Assembly: GCA_022820485.1 (NCBI GenBank)
Contig: JAJEFJ010000070.1
Location: 1 to 40,306 of the forward strand
Length of the DNA: 40,306 nt
Reading direction: 5' to 3'
Source of the DNA: Candidatus Latescibacterota bacterium
Lineage (GTDB): Bacteria; Latescibacterota; UBA2968; UBA8231
Every line of letters begins with the position of its first letter. Positions within the stretch are counted from its first letter, which is position 1. The position numbers and the translations under genes were made by a program. Shown here piece by piece: positions 17,142-25,947 of the stretch. The notes under the pieces were generated by a model that made no database searches, was not told where the DNA came from, and saw only the letters and a list, made by a program, of their open reading frames with translations.

Positions 17142-17663
17142 TCAGAAATCTGATTTGTTCAGATATCGAAAACTGGTGACCCTAGATCTAAAGCGGTGCT
17201 TCGTCGCCCACTCGGCGAGAAACCCATCGGCCTCTTCTATCGTTAGGTAGCCAGCCTTAATCAGTGTCAACACCAAGTCCTCTGTCCGACAGAGTGCCAA
17301 GTCCTCACATCGGCGCTGGCCTTCTGTTCGCGCCCTGCGGTCCTGAAGCCCAGAGATCCAATTCCGCGTAAGCGCAACGGACAGAACAGCGCACTCACCG
17401 GCTCCAAGCCGTCCACCCGCCCGAAGTTCTGTAAAAAGGGCAACCTCCACTGGATTGCGAACGCTTTGTAGACCAAGTGTGCCCCCAGCCACAGCGTCTT
17501 TGACCGCTTTCCTCTGATCTGGACGCCTCACTTCATCGAGAATTTGGTCGAGCAGCACAACCGATGTGCCAAGCTGACCGAGCAACTCAACACGACCGAT
17601 CTTCACAAAATTCAGCAAGATCGAAGTGTCGAGGACAATCGGCGTTGGGCCTTGCTGCTCCAT
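17142..17663 (-). CDS. PIN-domain protein (DUF3368-like), putative toxin
   Basis: The 173-residue product starts with the PIN lead PIVLDTSILLNFVKIGRVELL (first catalytic Asp in LDTS), then ILDEVRRPDQ with an acidic residue, LGAGECAVLSVAL with the central Glu, and LQDRRAR with a late Asp. The order D-E-E-D is that of PIN ribonucleases. The ending TEDLVLTLIKAGYLTIEEADGFLAEW is common in DUF3368-type members. It starts 10 bp after the stop of the Xre-ImmA gene, so both are in one operon. ImmA/IrrE-PIN pairs are known as toxin-antitoxin-like modules; RNase action is inferred. Confidence 0.75.
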   Translation of the reverse strand: MEQQGPTPIVLDTSILLNFVKIGRVELLGQLGTSVVLLDQILDEVRRPDQRKAVKDAVAGGTLGLQSVRNPVEVALFTELRAGGRLGAGECAVLSVALTRNWISGLQDRRARTEGQRRCEDLALCRTEDLVLTLIKAGYLTIEEADGFLAEWATKHRFRSRVTSFRYLNKSDF

Positions 17664-17673
17664 TCAAAATGCC

Positions 17674-18897
17674 TCATTCCGCCAAATCGAGAATCGTCTC
17701 GTCGTCAATATCCAACAATCGCCCTACCTCCAGCAGCCGTCCCTGCGAAATCTCACCGCGCCACCACGCTTCCAAGGCCAGCGACAGAATCTGCCAATCC
17801 AACTCGTGGTCCCAGTGTTCCTCGTCTTCGGAATCCTCTACATCCGAATAGGCTTTTACAGTACGGAGGTAGTGCTTGGCCTCTTCGGTCTGGTCGAGAA
17901 GCGCTTCGGCTTGTTCTTGGCTGACGAGATTCAAGCCGCGCAGCCGCCAAACCGCCGCTGCATAACTTACCTCAAAGTGCCAAGCCAAAAGCGCCACGTC
18001 TGCGTAGGTTACATTCTGTGAGCGTGCCGGGCTACGCAGTTGACCTTGAATTCCTTCTTCGGTGACGGCATCCATCGCTGCTTCCTCGCGGCGAGTACCC
18101 CTCCCTTTGCCCAAGTTGTGCAGAAAATCTCGCACGCCCTCTTCGGGCATGAGGAAGGCGGCAGCAAAGGCATTGGCTCGCTGTTCGGTTCGCGTCTTGG
18201 CGTTGTGGGCACTCGTAACGGTGGCTGGCTCATCGCGGTCCATAAGCGCGTGACCGTGTTCGTGGGCAAACGAGAACCGCCGCCGCACTGGCGCTTGAGT
18301 GAGGTTGGCTAAAATCGCCATACCGAAGTCTGGACTGCTCAGGAAGAGACCAGAGATTTCATCGGGCAACGGCAAAGCGGCCGTCCAGATATTCTGGTGG
18401 GCCAAGGTCTCAGGCACTTTGACGGGTGCTTGGCCCAAATCGAGACGCCGACGCTCTTGCTCGGCCACAAGCTGGCCTTGGGCAATGGCCTGTCCCACTG
18501 ATCGCGGGGACGGCAGTTCGTAACGCGGTAGGGAGACAGCAGATCTGCCGCCCGTTAGGCGTCGCAGCGACGCCCCTTCTCGGAGCAAGCGCAGACAACG
18601 CCGAGCTTGTTTTTGGACGACCTCACTTTGCAGACCCGGCTCGGCGCGAAAAAGCGCAACGACCGGGTCTTCCTGTTCGACCGGGCTATTCGGGCTGACG
18701 AACCATTCGACCGGCCGACCGTACAGGTCAGCGAGATAAGTCAGCTCAAGCGTGGAGACCTGCCGCTGGCCAGATTCCATGAGGCTGATGGCGGATCGCT
18801 GGAGACCGAGCGCGGCACCAGCGGTCTCTTGGGTAATCTGCCGGCTTTCGCGCGCCCAGCGCAGGCGTTGCCCAATCTGTTCAAGGGTAATGAGCAT
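17674..18897 (-). CDS. Xre-type HTH and ImmA/IrrE metallopeptidase fusion (COG2856-like)
   Basis: The 407-residue protein has an N-terminal Xre helix-turn-helix (residues 6-60, with TQETAGAALGLQRSAISLMESGQRQ) and a zinc peptidase domain with HEHGH at 212-216 (FAHEHGHALMD) and the downstream AFAAAFLMPEEGV segment typical of ImmA/IrrE. Such proteins repress their own promoter and can be cut or activated under stress. The start at MLITLEQ has a strong GGAGGTG just upstream; a longer in-frame start would lie inside the promoter. The promoter carries a perfect inverted repeat. A PIN gene follows after 10 bp. Together they look like a toxin-antitoxin-type regulatory unit. Confidence 0.85.
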   Translation of the reverse strand: MLITLEQIGQRLRWARESRQITQETAGAALGLQRSAISLMESGQRQVSTLELTYLADLYGRPVEWFVSPNSPVEQEDPVVALFRAEPGLQSEVVQKQARRCLRLLREGASLRRLTGGRSAVSLPRYELPSPRSVGQAIAQGQLVAEQERRRLDLGQAPVKVPETLAHQNIWTAALPLPDEISGLFLSSPDFGMAILANLTQAPVRRRFSFAHEHGHALMDRDEPATVTSAHNAKTRTEQRANAFAAAFLMPEEGVRDFLHNLGKGRGTRREEAAMDAVTEEGIQGQLRSPARSQNVTYADVALLAWHFEVSYAAAVWRLRGLNLVSQEQAEALLDQTEEAKHYLRTVKAYSDVEDSEDEEHWDHELDWQILSLALEAWWRGEISQGRLLEVGRLLDIDDETILDLAE

Positions 18898-18923
18898 GGA
18901 GCACCTCCGAGTCAATGACGACA

Positions 18924-18956
18924 ACAAAGTTTAGATTATCGAACGAACTTTGTCAA
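18924..18956 (-). promoter_or_regulatory. Promoter with overlapping operator for the Xre-ImmA/PIN operon
   Basis: On the minus strand TTGACA (18956-18951) and TAAACT (18933-18928) are separated by exactly 17 bp. A perfect 8-bp inverted repeat, ACAAAGTT and AACTTTGT (18946-18953 and 18924-18931, 14-bp spacer), covers both boxes. Binding of the Xre protein there would block RNA polymerase, suggesting autorepression. Confidence 0.75.
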
Positions 18957-18989
18957 ATATAGGCATATTTTGTATCGTCATTTACCGCG

Positions 18990-20600
18990 CTAAGGCGCGG
19001 CCCGGACGATCTGTCCGGCGCGGCTGTCGGCTATTTCTCCTCGTTCAACGGCGATCCGTCCATTGACAATTACGCAGTCAATACCCTGCGGATAGCGGTA
19101 GGGGTCGGCAAAGTCGGCGCACTCGCCGATGGCTGCGGGGTCGAAGACCACGAGGTCGGCCCAGTAGCCTTCGCGCAACAGGCCGCGGTCCCCCAAGCGA
19201 AAACGGGCGGCGGCATGGCCAGTCAGCTTGTGGATGGCCTCTTCCCAGCGCAGCGCGCCTTGCTCGCGGACGAAGTGGCGCAAAAAGTAGGGGAAGGCCC
19301 CGTAGGAGCGGGGGTGGTGCTTGCCCTCGGCCAAGGTGCCTTCGGGCACCAGCGAGAAGCCATCGGAGATGACGCCGCCAGTGGAGTGGCGGGCGATGTT
19401 GAGGAAGTCCTCTTCAGACACGTCCTCGGCCAACATCCACGGCCGCGCGCGCTCTTCGACGAGGATGTCACAGACCGCGTCGTGGGGATTCTGGCCGCGC
19501 CGCCGACCAATCTCCGCAAAGCTCAGGCCGACTAGATCGGCGTTTTGCTCGGCGCTGCCCAGCCAAATTTTGTCCCAGTCTCCATCCCGCGCCAAGTTGC
19601 GCTTGCGGCTGCCGCCGCTCTCGGCCCCGTACTGCATGGTGTCCTGTTCGATCTTGGCGCGAGTCTCTGGGTCTTGTAACCTTCTCAGCAATTCCTCGTC
19701 GCCGCCGGCCAAGGCCCAAGGGGGCAACAGCGACTTGAGGGTGGTGCTGCCAATTGTATAGGGAATGGCGTCGCAGCTAATGTCGCAGCCTTCGCGGCGC
19801 TTCTGGTCGATGGTGGCGAGCAGGTCGCGGGTTGCGCCGATCATCGGCGCACCAGGCTGCATATGCGAGACGTGGGCGGCAACCGCAGCTTGCTCGCCAA
19901 CGGCAATGACCTCGCCGACGGCTTGGCCAATCGACTCGGTCTGGTTGCGGATGTGCGAGGTGTAGATGCCGCCGTACTCTGCGACGACCTTCCCCAACTC
20001 GACGAGTTCTTCCAGCGCCGCATACGGGCCGGGCGCGTACGCCAAGCCCGACGACAGCCCCATTGCGCCGTCTTCCATTGCGCGGGCGACGAGCGCCTTC
20101 ATCTGCTCCATCTCCGCCGCAGTCGGCGGGCGGGCGTCGTAGCCCATGGCGGCGACGCGTACATTGCCGTGGCCGACCAAGGTCGCGGTATTCGTGCCCA
20201 ATCCACTGGCTTCGAGCCGCTGAAAATAGTCGCCAAAATGAGTCCAGTCGCACTCCAAGCCACGGGTCATCGCCGGGTCGAGCGGGCCGTAGTACGGCTC
20301 GTAGTCGCGGGTGGGCGCGGCCGACACGCCGCAATTGCCCATGACTTGGGTCGTGATGCCCTGCGTTAGGGAACTGAGTGCGCGGCCGTCGAGGGCAATG
20401 GTCAGGTCCGAATGCGTGTGGATGTCGATAAAGCCAGGGCAGGCGATGCGGCCCTCGGCGTCGATAGTGCGACTCGCTTCGGCCTCAGAAAGGCCGCCGA
20501 TGGCTACGATGCGGCCCTGCTCGACGGCGATGTCGCCGCGGAAAGCCGGCTGGCCGCTGCCGTCGAGGAGTTGGGCGTTGCGGATTAACAGATCGTACAT
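18990..20600 (-). CDS. D-aminoacylase / N-acyl-D-amino-acid deacylase (amidohydrolase family)
   Basis: The 536-residue enzyme has a composite beta-sandwich start (YDLLIRNAQLLDGSG) and ending (DLVVFDP, VNGRIAVERGE), with the barrel metal motif PGFIDIHTHSDL. Active-site features match D-aminoacylase: VMGNCGVSAAP with the metal-bridging Cys, YTSHIRNQ and AAHVSHMQPG with metal His residues, and a catalytic Asp in GGVISDGFSL. It hydrolyses N-acyl-D-amino acids (some members act on N-acyl-D-Glu/Asp, dipeptides or carbamoyl compounds). The divergently transcribed neighbours are peptide-binding lipoproteins, which fits uptake and breakdown of modified peptides or D-amino acids. Confidence 0.88.
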   Translation of the reverse strand: MYDLLIRNAQLLDGSGQPAFRGDIAVEQGRIVAIGGLSEAEASRTIDAEGRIACPGFIDIHTHSDLTIALDGRALSSLTQGITTQVMGNCGVSAAPTRDYEPYYGPLDPAMTRGLECDWTHFGDYFQRLEASGLGTNTATLVGHGNVRVAAMGYDARPPTAAEMEQMKALVARAMEDGAMGLSSGLAYAPGPYAALEELVELGKVVAEYGGIYTSHIRNQTESIGQAVGEVIAVGEQAAVAAHVSHMQPGAPMIGATRDLLATIDQKRREGCDISCDAIPYTIGSTTLKSLLPPWALAGGDEELLRRLQDPETRAKIEQDTMQYGAESGGSRKRNLARDGDWDKIWLGSAEQNADLVGLSFAEIGRRRGQNPHDAVCDILVEERARPWMLAEDVSEEDFLNIARHSTGGVISDGFSLVPEGTLAEGKHHPRSYGAFPYFLRHFVREQGALRWEEAIHKLTGHAAARFRLGDRGLLREGYWADLVVFDPAAIGECADFADPYRYPQGIDCVIVNGRIAVERGEIADSRAGQIVRAAP

Positions 20601-20706
20601 GGTTTTTTCCGGAGTGGTTGATGGAGGTTGGAATTGAATGAGGGTAGTATAGGCGGGCTAGTGGCTTCGCTCAAGTCGGTTGACCCTCCCGACGCGCGTT
20701 GATACG

Positions 20707-20727
20707 TTTTGGCGACCACCGCCAAAA
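20707..20727 (+). promoter_or_regulatory. Perfect hairpin abutting the ribosome binding site of the first peptide-binding gene
   Basis: TTTTGGCG (20707-20714) pairs with CGCCAAAA (20720-20727) around ACCAC. The Shine-Dalgarno AAAAGGAG begins in the 3' arm, so the hairpin could limit ribosome access to the TTG start at 20737. Confidence 0.5.
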
Positions 20728-20736
20728 GGAGAAGTC

Positions 20737-22464
20737 TTGACGCGCCCCGCTTTCTCGCTAATCCTCGCTTTGGTCTGCGCCGCTTGTAGCGGCGAAAGTA
20801 GCCTGCAACGCGTGCCGCGCGAGCGCACCTTGGTCACCGACTGCGTCGATCAGGGCACGTGCAGCGGCCAGTTCCAAGACTACGACGCCTTTAATCCCTA
20901 CCTGCCCGGCAAGGTCTCGCGCACGGGGTATAACTTCCTTTACGAGCCACTCTACTTTTACAACGCTTACCGCGACGAGATCATCCCCTGGATCGCCACC
21001 GGACACGAGTACAACACAGACCACACCGAGGTCACCATAAAAATTCGGCCCGGAGTCGAGTGGAGCGACGGGCGGCCGTGGACGGCGCAAGACGTGGTCT
21101 TTACGATCAACATGCTCCGCGACCACGCGCCGGAACTGACCTTTGCAGTCGATATGCAGACCTGGGTTAAAACAGCCGTAGTCAGCGACAGCCTAACGGC
21201 GCACATTGCATTGACGGCCCCCAACCCGCGCTTCGTCTTCACGTATTTCACCCACAACTTCGACAATGGCGTGCCGATTGTGCCCCGGCACATCTGGGAG
21301 GGCCAAGACCCCAAGACCTTCGCCAACTTCGATCTAGCGCAAGACTGGCCCGTAGTAAGCGGTCCGTACCGCCTAGCGCACTCCGTGCCGGAGCAGCGGA
21401 TCTGGGATCGACGCGACGGCTGGTGGGCCACCAAAATCGGCTTCCGCCAGCCGCCGCAAGTTGAGCGGCTGATCTACCTGCCCTATATGGAAGAGGCCAA
21501 ACAGGTCCAAAACCTCGCTACCAATGCCATGGACCTGTGCGCCGACATGCTGCCACCCAACATCCGCACCGTGCTAGAGCAAAATCCCAGTGTAACGACT
21601 TGGAGTGGCCAAGAGCCGCCCTATGGCTATCTGGACTGGTGGCCCCTTTCGCTGGGCTTCAATGCCCAAGAGCCACCCTACGACGAGCCGGCCTTCCGCT
21701 GGGCCGTAAACCACGCCATCAACCGCGAGCAGCTAGTGGAAGTCGGCTGGCAGGAAGCGGGGCGACCAACCCTGTTGCCGTTTCCCGACTTTCCGCGGCT
21801 CAGACGCTATACAGCCCAAGTCCAAGACTTGCTGGAACAATATCCGGTGGGCCTGTTCGACCCGACCCGCAGCGCGGCTCTGATGCAGGAGTCTGGGTGG
21901 CAACGGGACGCCGAGGGCATCTGGACGCGAGACGGGGCGCAGGCCAAAATGCTGCTCGACATCAGCCAAACCTTCCAAGACATCGCGCCGATTCTAGTCG
22001 AGCAGTTGCAGCAGGCCGGCTTTGCAGCCAACATGCGCATGACCTCGGACAACTACACGCGGATGACCACGGGCGCGGCTAAAACTTATATATTTGGCAA
22101 TGGAGGCTCGGTGCGCGATCCGTACTTTACGCTGCGGCTCTACCACAGCCGCTTCGTCCAGCCGACGGACACGGCGACGCCGAACTTCTGGCGGTGGAAA
22201 AACCCCGAGTACGACGCCCTCGTCGATCGGATGGGCCAGACCGCACCCGACGATCCGCGCTTGGTGGGCTTGTTCAGAGAGGCGCTGGCGATTTGGCTGC
22301 GCGAGTTGCCAGCCATACCCTTGTTGCAATTTTACCACCGCTTGCCACACAACCAAACCTACTGGCGCAACTGGCCATCGGCGGACAATCCGTATATCAA
22401 TACAGCCTACTGGCACCGGACGTGGCTTTTGGTATTGTTGAATCTACAACCAACGCGAGGTTAA
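20737..22464 (+). CDS. Peptide/oligopeptide ABC transporter substrate-binding lipoprotein (SBP_bac_5)
   Basis: The start is a TTG at 20737, preceded by AAAAGGAG, giving a short lipoprotein signal (MTRPAFSLILALVCAACSGE) with lipidated Cys at residue 17. The mature 559 residues carry SBP_bac_5 marks: VTIKIRPGVEWSDGRPWTAQDVVFTINML, PRFVFTYFTHNFDNG, and a C-terminal RELPAIPLLQFYHRL. The protein binds peptides or other solutes for a Dpp/Opp-type importer. No permease or ATPase of that type is adjacent. A close paralogue follows after 59 bp. A longer in-frame start exists upstream but would destroy the signal peptide. Confidence 0.88.
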   Translation: MTRPAFSLILALVCAACSGESSLQRVPRERTLVTDCVDQGTCSGQFQDYDAFNPYLPGKVSRTGYNFLYEPLYFYNAYRDEIIPWIATGHEYNTDHTEVTIKIRPGVEWSDGRPWTAQDVVFTINMLRDHAPELTFAVDMQTWVKTAVVSDSLTAHIALTAPNPRFVFTYFTHNFDNGVPIVPRHIWEGQDPKTFANFDLAQDWPVVSGPYRLAHSVPEQRIWDRRDGWWATKIGFRQPPQVERLIYLPYMEEAKQVQNLATNAMDLCADMLPPNIRTVLEQNPSVTTWSGQEPPYGYLDWWPLSLGFNAQEPPYDEPAFRWAVNHAINREQLVEVGWQEAGRPTLLPFPDFPRLRRYTAQVQDLLEQYPVGLFDPTRSAALMQESGWQRDAEGIWTRDGAQAKMLLDISQTFQDIAPILVEQLQQAGFAANMRMTSDNYTRMTTGAAKTYIFGNGGSVRDPYFTLRLYHSRFVQPTDTATPNFWRWKNPEYDALVDRMGQTAPDDPRLVGLFREALAIWLRELPAIPLLQFYHRLPHNQTYWRNWPSADNPYINTAYWHRTWLLVLLNLQPTRG

Positions 22465-22523
22465 AGGTTTGATCGCGCTCAATCGGCACGTTCCTCTCAC
22501 TCTAAACCGAGGCGAGGTCTAAT

Positions 22524-24311
22524 ATGAAACGCAGCATTTGCACATTGCTCAGCGCGTGGCTGCTCAGCGGCTGCGGCGACACCCCTTCCGACCAACAGCC
22601 ATCGGACGCGGCCGGCCAGCGCGAGGACGCCGAGGTCGAAGAACCGGCGCTTATGCAGGTCCCACGCAACCGCACCTTAATCATGGATTGCGCCGAAAGC
22701 GGCACGTGCGCCGGGCAGATCAAGGACTACAATACCTTCAACCCCTATCGGCCGGAATCCACCTCGCGCACCGGGTATAATTTCGTTTTCGAGCCGCTGT
22801 ACTTTTACAATGCTTTTGAGGGCAAGCTAATTCCTTGGCTCGCCACCGATCACCGCTTCAACGACGCCTATACCGAAGTGGAAATCACCATTCGGCCGGG
22901 GGTTACGTGGAGCGACGGCATGCCGTGGACGGCGCACGACTTGGTTTTTACGATCAACATGCTGCGGCAGAACGCGCCTTTGTTGGCCTATTCAACCGAC
23001 CTGAAAAACTGGGTCCAAGAGGCCGTAGCCGTCGATAGCCTGACGGCGCACATCGCGCTGACGGCCCCCAACCCGCGCTTTGTCTTTTCGTATTTCACCC
23101 ACAACTTCGGCAATGGGGTGCCGATTGTGCCCAAGCACGTGTGGGAAGGGCAGTCGCCAGACACCTTTACAAACTTCGATCCGCAAAAAGGCTGGCCCGT
23201 GTTTTCCGGGCCGTACAAGCTGGTGCTCTCCACGCCGCAACAGCGCATCTGGGACCTGCGGCCAGACTGGTGGGCTGCGGCCACCGGCTTCCAATCCCTG
23301 CCCAAAGTCGAGCGCGTCATCTACCTGCCGTACATGGAGGAGGACAAGCGCGTCCAAAACCTGATTACCAACCACATGGATACCAGCCTCGACCTGCGTC
23401 CGCCCAACATCCTGACCGTACTCGACAAAAATCCCAAGATAACGACTTGGACCGGGCGCCAGCCGCCGTACGGCTATGTCGATTTCTGGCCCATTTCGCT
23501 GGGCTTTAACAACCTAGAGGCTCCCTTCTCAAACGTGGACGTGCGCCGTGCGATCAACTACGCCATTGACCGCGACCAACTCGTGCAGATCGGCTGGCAG
23601 GGAGCGGGCACCTCGACGCTTTTGCCCTTTCCCGCATATCCGGCGCTCCGACCGTACTTCAGCGAGGTCGAGGATTTGCTGGCTCAATACGAGATCGGCG
23701 TCTTTGACTTGGACAAAAGCGCCGCCCTGATGGAGAGCATGGGCTGGCAGCGGCCTGAAGGGGGCTATTGGACCAAGGATGGCGAGCCGTTTAAGATGGT
23801 CATCGACATCTTCTCCATCTTCCAAGACGTCGCGCCGGTGTTGGTCGCCCAGCTAGAGAAAGCGGGTTTTGACGCCGACTTCCGCAACACCCCGGATACC
23901 TTTACCCGCAAGTCGCACGGCACGGCCCGGGCTTTTCTCGAAGGACACGCCGGCGGCGTCCGCGATCCGTATTTTACGCTGCGGCTCTACCACAGCCGCT
24001 TCGTGCAACCAACCGGCACGCCCGCTGAGTACTTCTGGCGCTGGCAGAACGAGGAATACGACCGAATCGTCGATCAAATGGCAGAAGTCTCGCCGCGCGA
24101 TCCGCGGCTAGTGCAATTGTACCGCCAAGCCATGGAAATCTGGCTCGCCGAACTACCGTCGATCCCGCTCTTGCAGTGGTATCACCGCATTCCGCACAAT
24201 CAGACCTACTGGCGCAACTGGCCCTCGGAATACAGCCCGTATATCAATAGCGCCTATTGGCACCGAGTGTGGCTGTTGGTGTTGCTCAATTTGCAGCCGG
24301 TACAGGGGTAG
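22524..24311 (+). CDS. Peptide/oligopeptide ABC transporter substrate-binding lipoprotein, tandem paralogue
   Basis: The 595-residue protein has a clear lipobox (CTLLSAWLLSGCGD) followed by a 30-residue acidic, low-complexity linker (SDQQPSDAAGQREDAEVEEP). The SBP_bac_5 body closely matches its upstream neighbour: SRTGYNFVFEPLYFYNAF, VEITIRPGVTWSDGMPWTAHDLVFTINML, and LPSIPLLQWYHRIPHNQTYWRNWPS. The two copies are probably a tandem duplication with divergent ligand range. No permease or ATPase genes follow; instead the next sequence is the remnant of an unrelated sugar permease. Confidence 0.88.
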   Translation: MKRSICTLLSAWLLSGCGDTPSDQQPSDAAGQREDAEVEEPALMQVPRNRTLIMDCAESGTCAGQIKDYNTFNPYRPESTSRTGYNFVFEPLYFYNAFEGKLIPWLATDHRFNDAYTEVEITIRPGVTWSDGMPWTAHDLVFTINMLRQNAPLLAYSTDLKNWVQEAVAVDSLTAHIALTAPNPRFVFSYFTHNFGNGVPIVPKHVWEGQSPDTFTNFDPQKGWPVFSGPYKLVLSTPQQRIWDLRPDWWAAATGFQSLPKVERVIYLPYMEEDKRVQNLITNHMDTSLDLRPPNILTVLDKNPKITTWTGRQPPYGYVDFWPISLGFNNLEAPFSNVDVRRAINYAIDRDQLVQIGWQGAGTSTLLPFPAYPALRPYFSEVEDLLAQYEIGVFDLDKSAALMESMGWQRPEGGYWTKDGEPFKMVIDIFSIFQDVAPVLVAQLEKAGFDADFRNTPDTFTRKSHGTARAFLEGHAGGVRDPYFTLRLYHSRFVQPTGTPAEYFWRWQNEEYDRIVDQMAEVSPRDPRLVQLYRQAMEIWLAELPSIPLLQWYHRIPHNQTYWRNWPSEYSPYINSAYWHRVWLLVLLNLQPVQG

Positions 24312-24480
24312 CCACACTACCAAGTCGCGGCAGCATCTCCGCATCGCGGTGATGGGCGTGGTGTTCTTGGGCATCCTGGTCAACGGCATGACGCTGATGA
24401 ACATCAGCGAATACTGGCAACTCGTGGTGCGAGGGGCGTTGATTCTGAGTGCCGTGTTGATTAACCGGGCGCATCAATAG
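24310..24480 (+). pseudogene. Remnant of a ribose/sugar-type ABC permease (BPD_transp_2), C-terminal ~50 residues
   Basis: Directly after the SBP stop, the shifted frame reads GVVFLGILVNGMTLMNISEY, then WQLVVRGALILSAVLINRAHQ and TAG at 24478-24480. This matches the last helices of RbsC/XylH-like permeases (pattern LIGxLxNGxxLxxVSxYWQxxVxGxVILxAVxxD). There is no start codon or upstream part, since the peptide-binding gene occupies that DNA. It is a fossil left after deletion or rearrangement. Confidence 0.7.
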
Positions 24481-24529
24481 TAGGCGATCACAGGTCGAGA
24501 CGGGTGTTTGCTCCCGCCTCCTTTTCTTA

Positions 24530-25912
24530 TTACACGATCTCCACGCCCCAAAAGCCCAACATCGGCAAAAAGCGCTCCATATCCGCCGGCACAGTCGCCG
24601 GATCCTTGCCGTAGCCGCCGTGGACTTTAGCCGCCCCTTGCAAGGGACGCTCCAAGACTAGTTCGACGCGATGGTCCTGGGGATAGATCACCGCCGCGAT
24701 TGGCACCTCGCCGGCTTCATCCTCGACCCGGAAGCTGTTGGCCTCTACATCAATGCTATCCATCCGGCTCTCGACGGCCTCAAACTCCAACTCGACGCGG
24801 TCCTCCCGCCGCCGGGCCACCGCCAAATCCGGTGCCTGCCAAGCTACTGCCTGGCCATAGACCAACCCCAAAGCCGCCTGCGCCAACCGCTCGCCCAAGA
24901 GCATGTTGCCGGCCGGACTGGTGTGGATCTGGTCCGAAAGCGGCAAATCGAGCGCTGGCACTACACCTATTCCCGGCACTTGCCGCGCCACCTGCCGCTG
25001 CGCCTCGCGCACTTGGCTCCAGCGCCGATCAACATCCGGGTCTGCGGGTTGGTACACGCGGTTTAGCTGCACGGTGAGCACCGGCAACTCCGCGTCTCCT
25101 AGGGCCTCCCGCCAAGCGGCGACCGCTTGCTGGAACCGCTGAGCATAACTGGTCGCGTCCGCGTCGGTTCCCGTATCGCTTTCCCCTTGGTACCACACAA
25201 TCCCCCGGACCTTTCCCCCTACCTTCTCCACGCACTGCACCATATTGTCAAACAAATCCGCCACCCCAGGCTCGCCGGGATTCCACCGCGTGAGCGGGGA
25301 GCCTCCCAGCGATGTCTGCACCAAACCCACCGGATGCGCGAGCGTCCTTTTTAGCGTGCGCCCAAATTGCAGGTAGGGCGAGTGCCCTGGGTTGGCGGCC
25401 TCTCGGTTCACCGCGTGTTGGGTATCCGTCGATTCGTTCATCGGATGTGCCGCCAGCGCCCATTGCTCGCTGTTCCTAAACAGATGCACTCCCAGCTCCG
25501 CTGGATCTTCGTACGGCCCACGCCCGTATCCAGCCGAATTGCTCTGCCCAGCAATCATCCACAAATCGCCTATCCCTAGAAAGTGCCGCATATCTCCTCG
25601 CGGCGACCACTCCCCGGCCGGATTCTCCGCCGTCCGCAACCGCGTCTCCAGCCGATAAAGCCCGCCCGCCGGTATGTGTTCCAAAGCACCCTTCCAAGTC
25701 CCATCTTCTTCCGTCGGTACAGCCTGCCAGTCCAAACCAGCCGCAACAGCCACTCCCGTATCCTCCCACACCAAGCGCACCTCCACTTGTCCGGGCGTCT
25801 CGAACTTCCACCTCCCCCCCAACTCGATCCTCCCCTGCCCGTGCTCGTCCTGCTGCACGATCTGCCAATCCTCCGGTCCCTGCTCGATAATTACACCAAC
25901 CTGCTCTTCCAT
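24530..25912 (-). CDS. Sialate O-acetylesterase-like carbohydrate esterase (SASA/DUF303)
   Basis: The 460-residue protein contains the serine-hydrolase blocks of the SGNH/SASA family: DLWMIAGQSNSAGYG (nucleophile Ser in GQSN), VGLVQTSLGGSPLTRW, VRGIVWYQGESD, and the catalytic His in DQIHTSPAGNMLLGERL. An N-terminal beta-sandwich (residues 25-105) precedes the esterase, and a beta-rich tail follows. Members remove acetyl groups from sialic acids or plant polysaccharides. No signal peptide is seen. The gene sits alone on the minus strand downstream of a transport region. Confidence 0.82.
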   Translation of the reverse strand: MEEQVGVIIEQGPEDWQIVQQDEHGQGRIELGGRWKFETPGQVEVRLVWEDTGVAVAAGLDWQAVPTEEDGTWKGALEHIPAGGLYRLETRLRTAENPAGEWSPRGDMRHFLGIGDLWMIAGQSNSAGYGRGPYEDPAELGVHLFRNSEQWALAAHPMNESTDTQHAVNREAANPGHSPYLQFGRTLKRTLAHPVGLVQTSLGGSPLTRWNPGEPGVADLFDNMVQCVEKVGGKVRGIVWYQGESDTGTDADATSYAQRFQQAVAAWREALGDAELPVLTVQLNRVYQPADPDVDRRWSQVREAQRQVARQVPGIGVVPALDLPLSDQIHTSPAGNMLLGERLAQAALGLVYGQAVAWQAPDLAVARRREDRVELEFEAVESRMDSIDVEANSFRVEDEAGEVPIAAVIYPQDHRVELVLERPLQGAAKVHGGYGKDPATVPADMERFLPMLGFWGVEIV

Positions 25913-25947
25913 TTTATTTCTCGTTTCGACGGGGGAGCGAATTGAAA

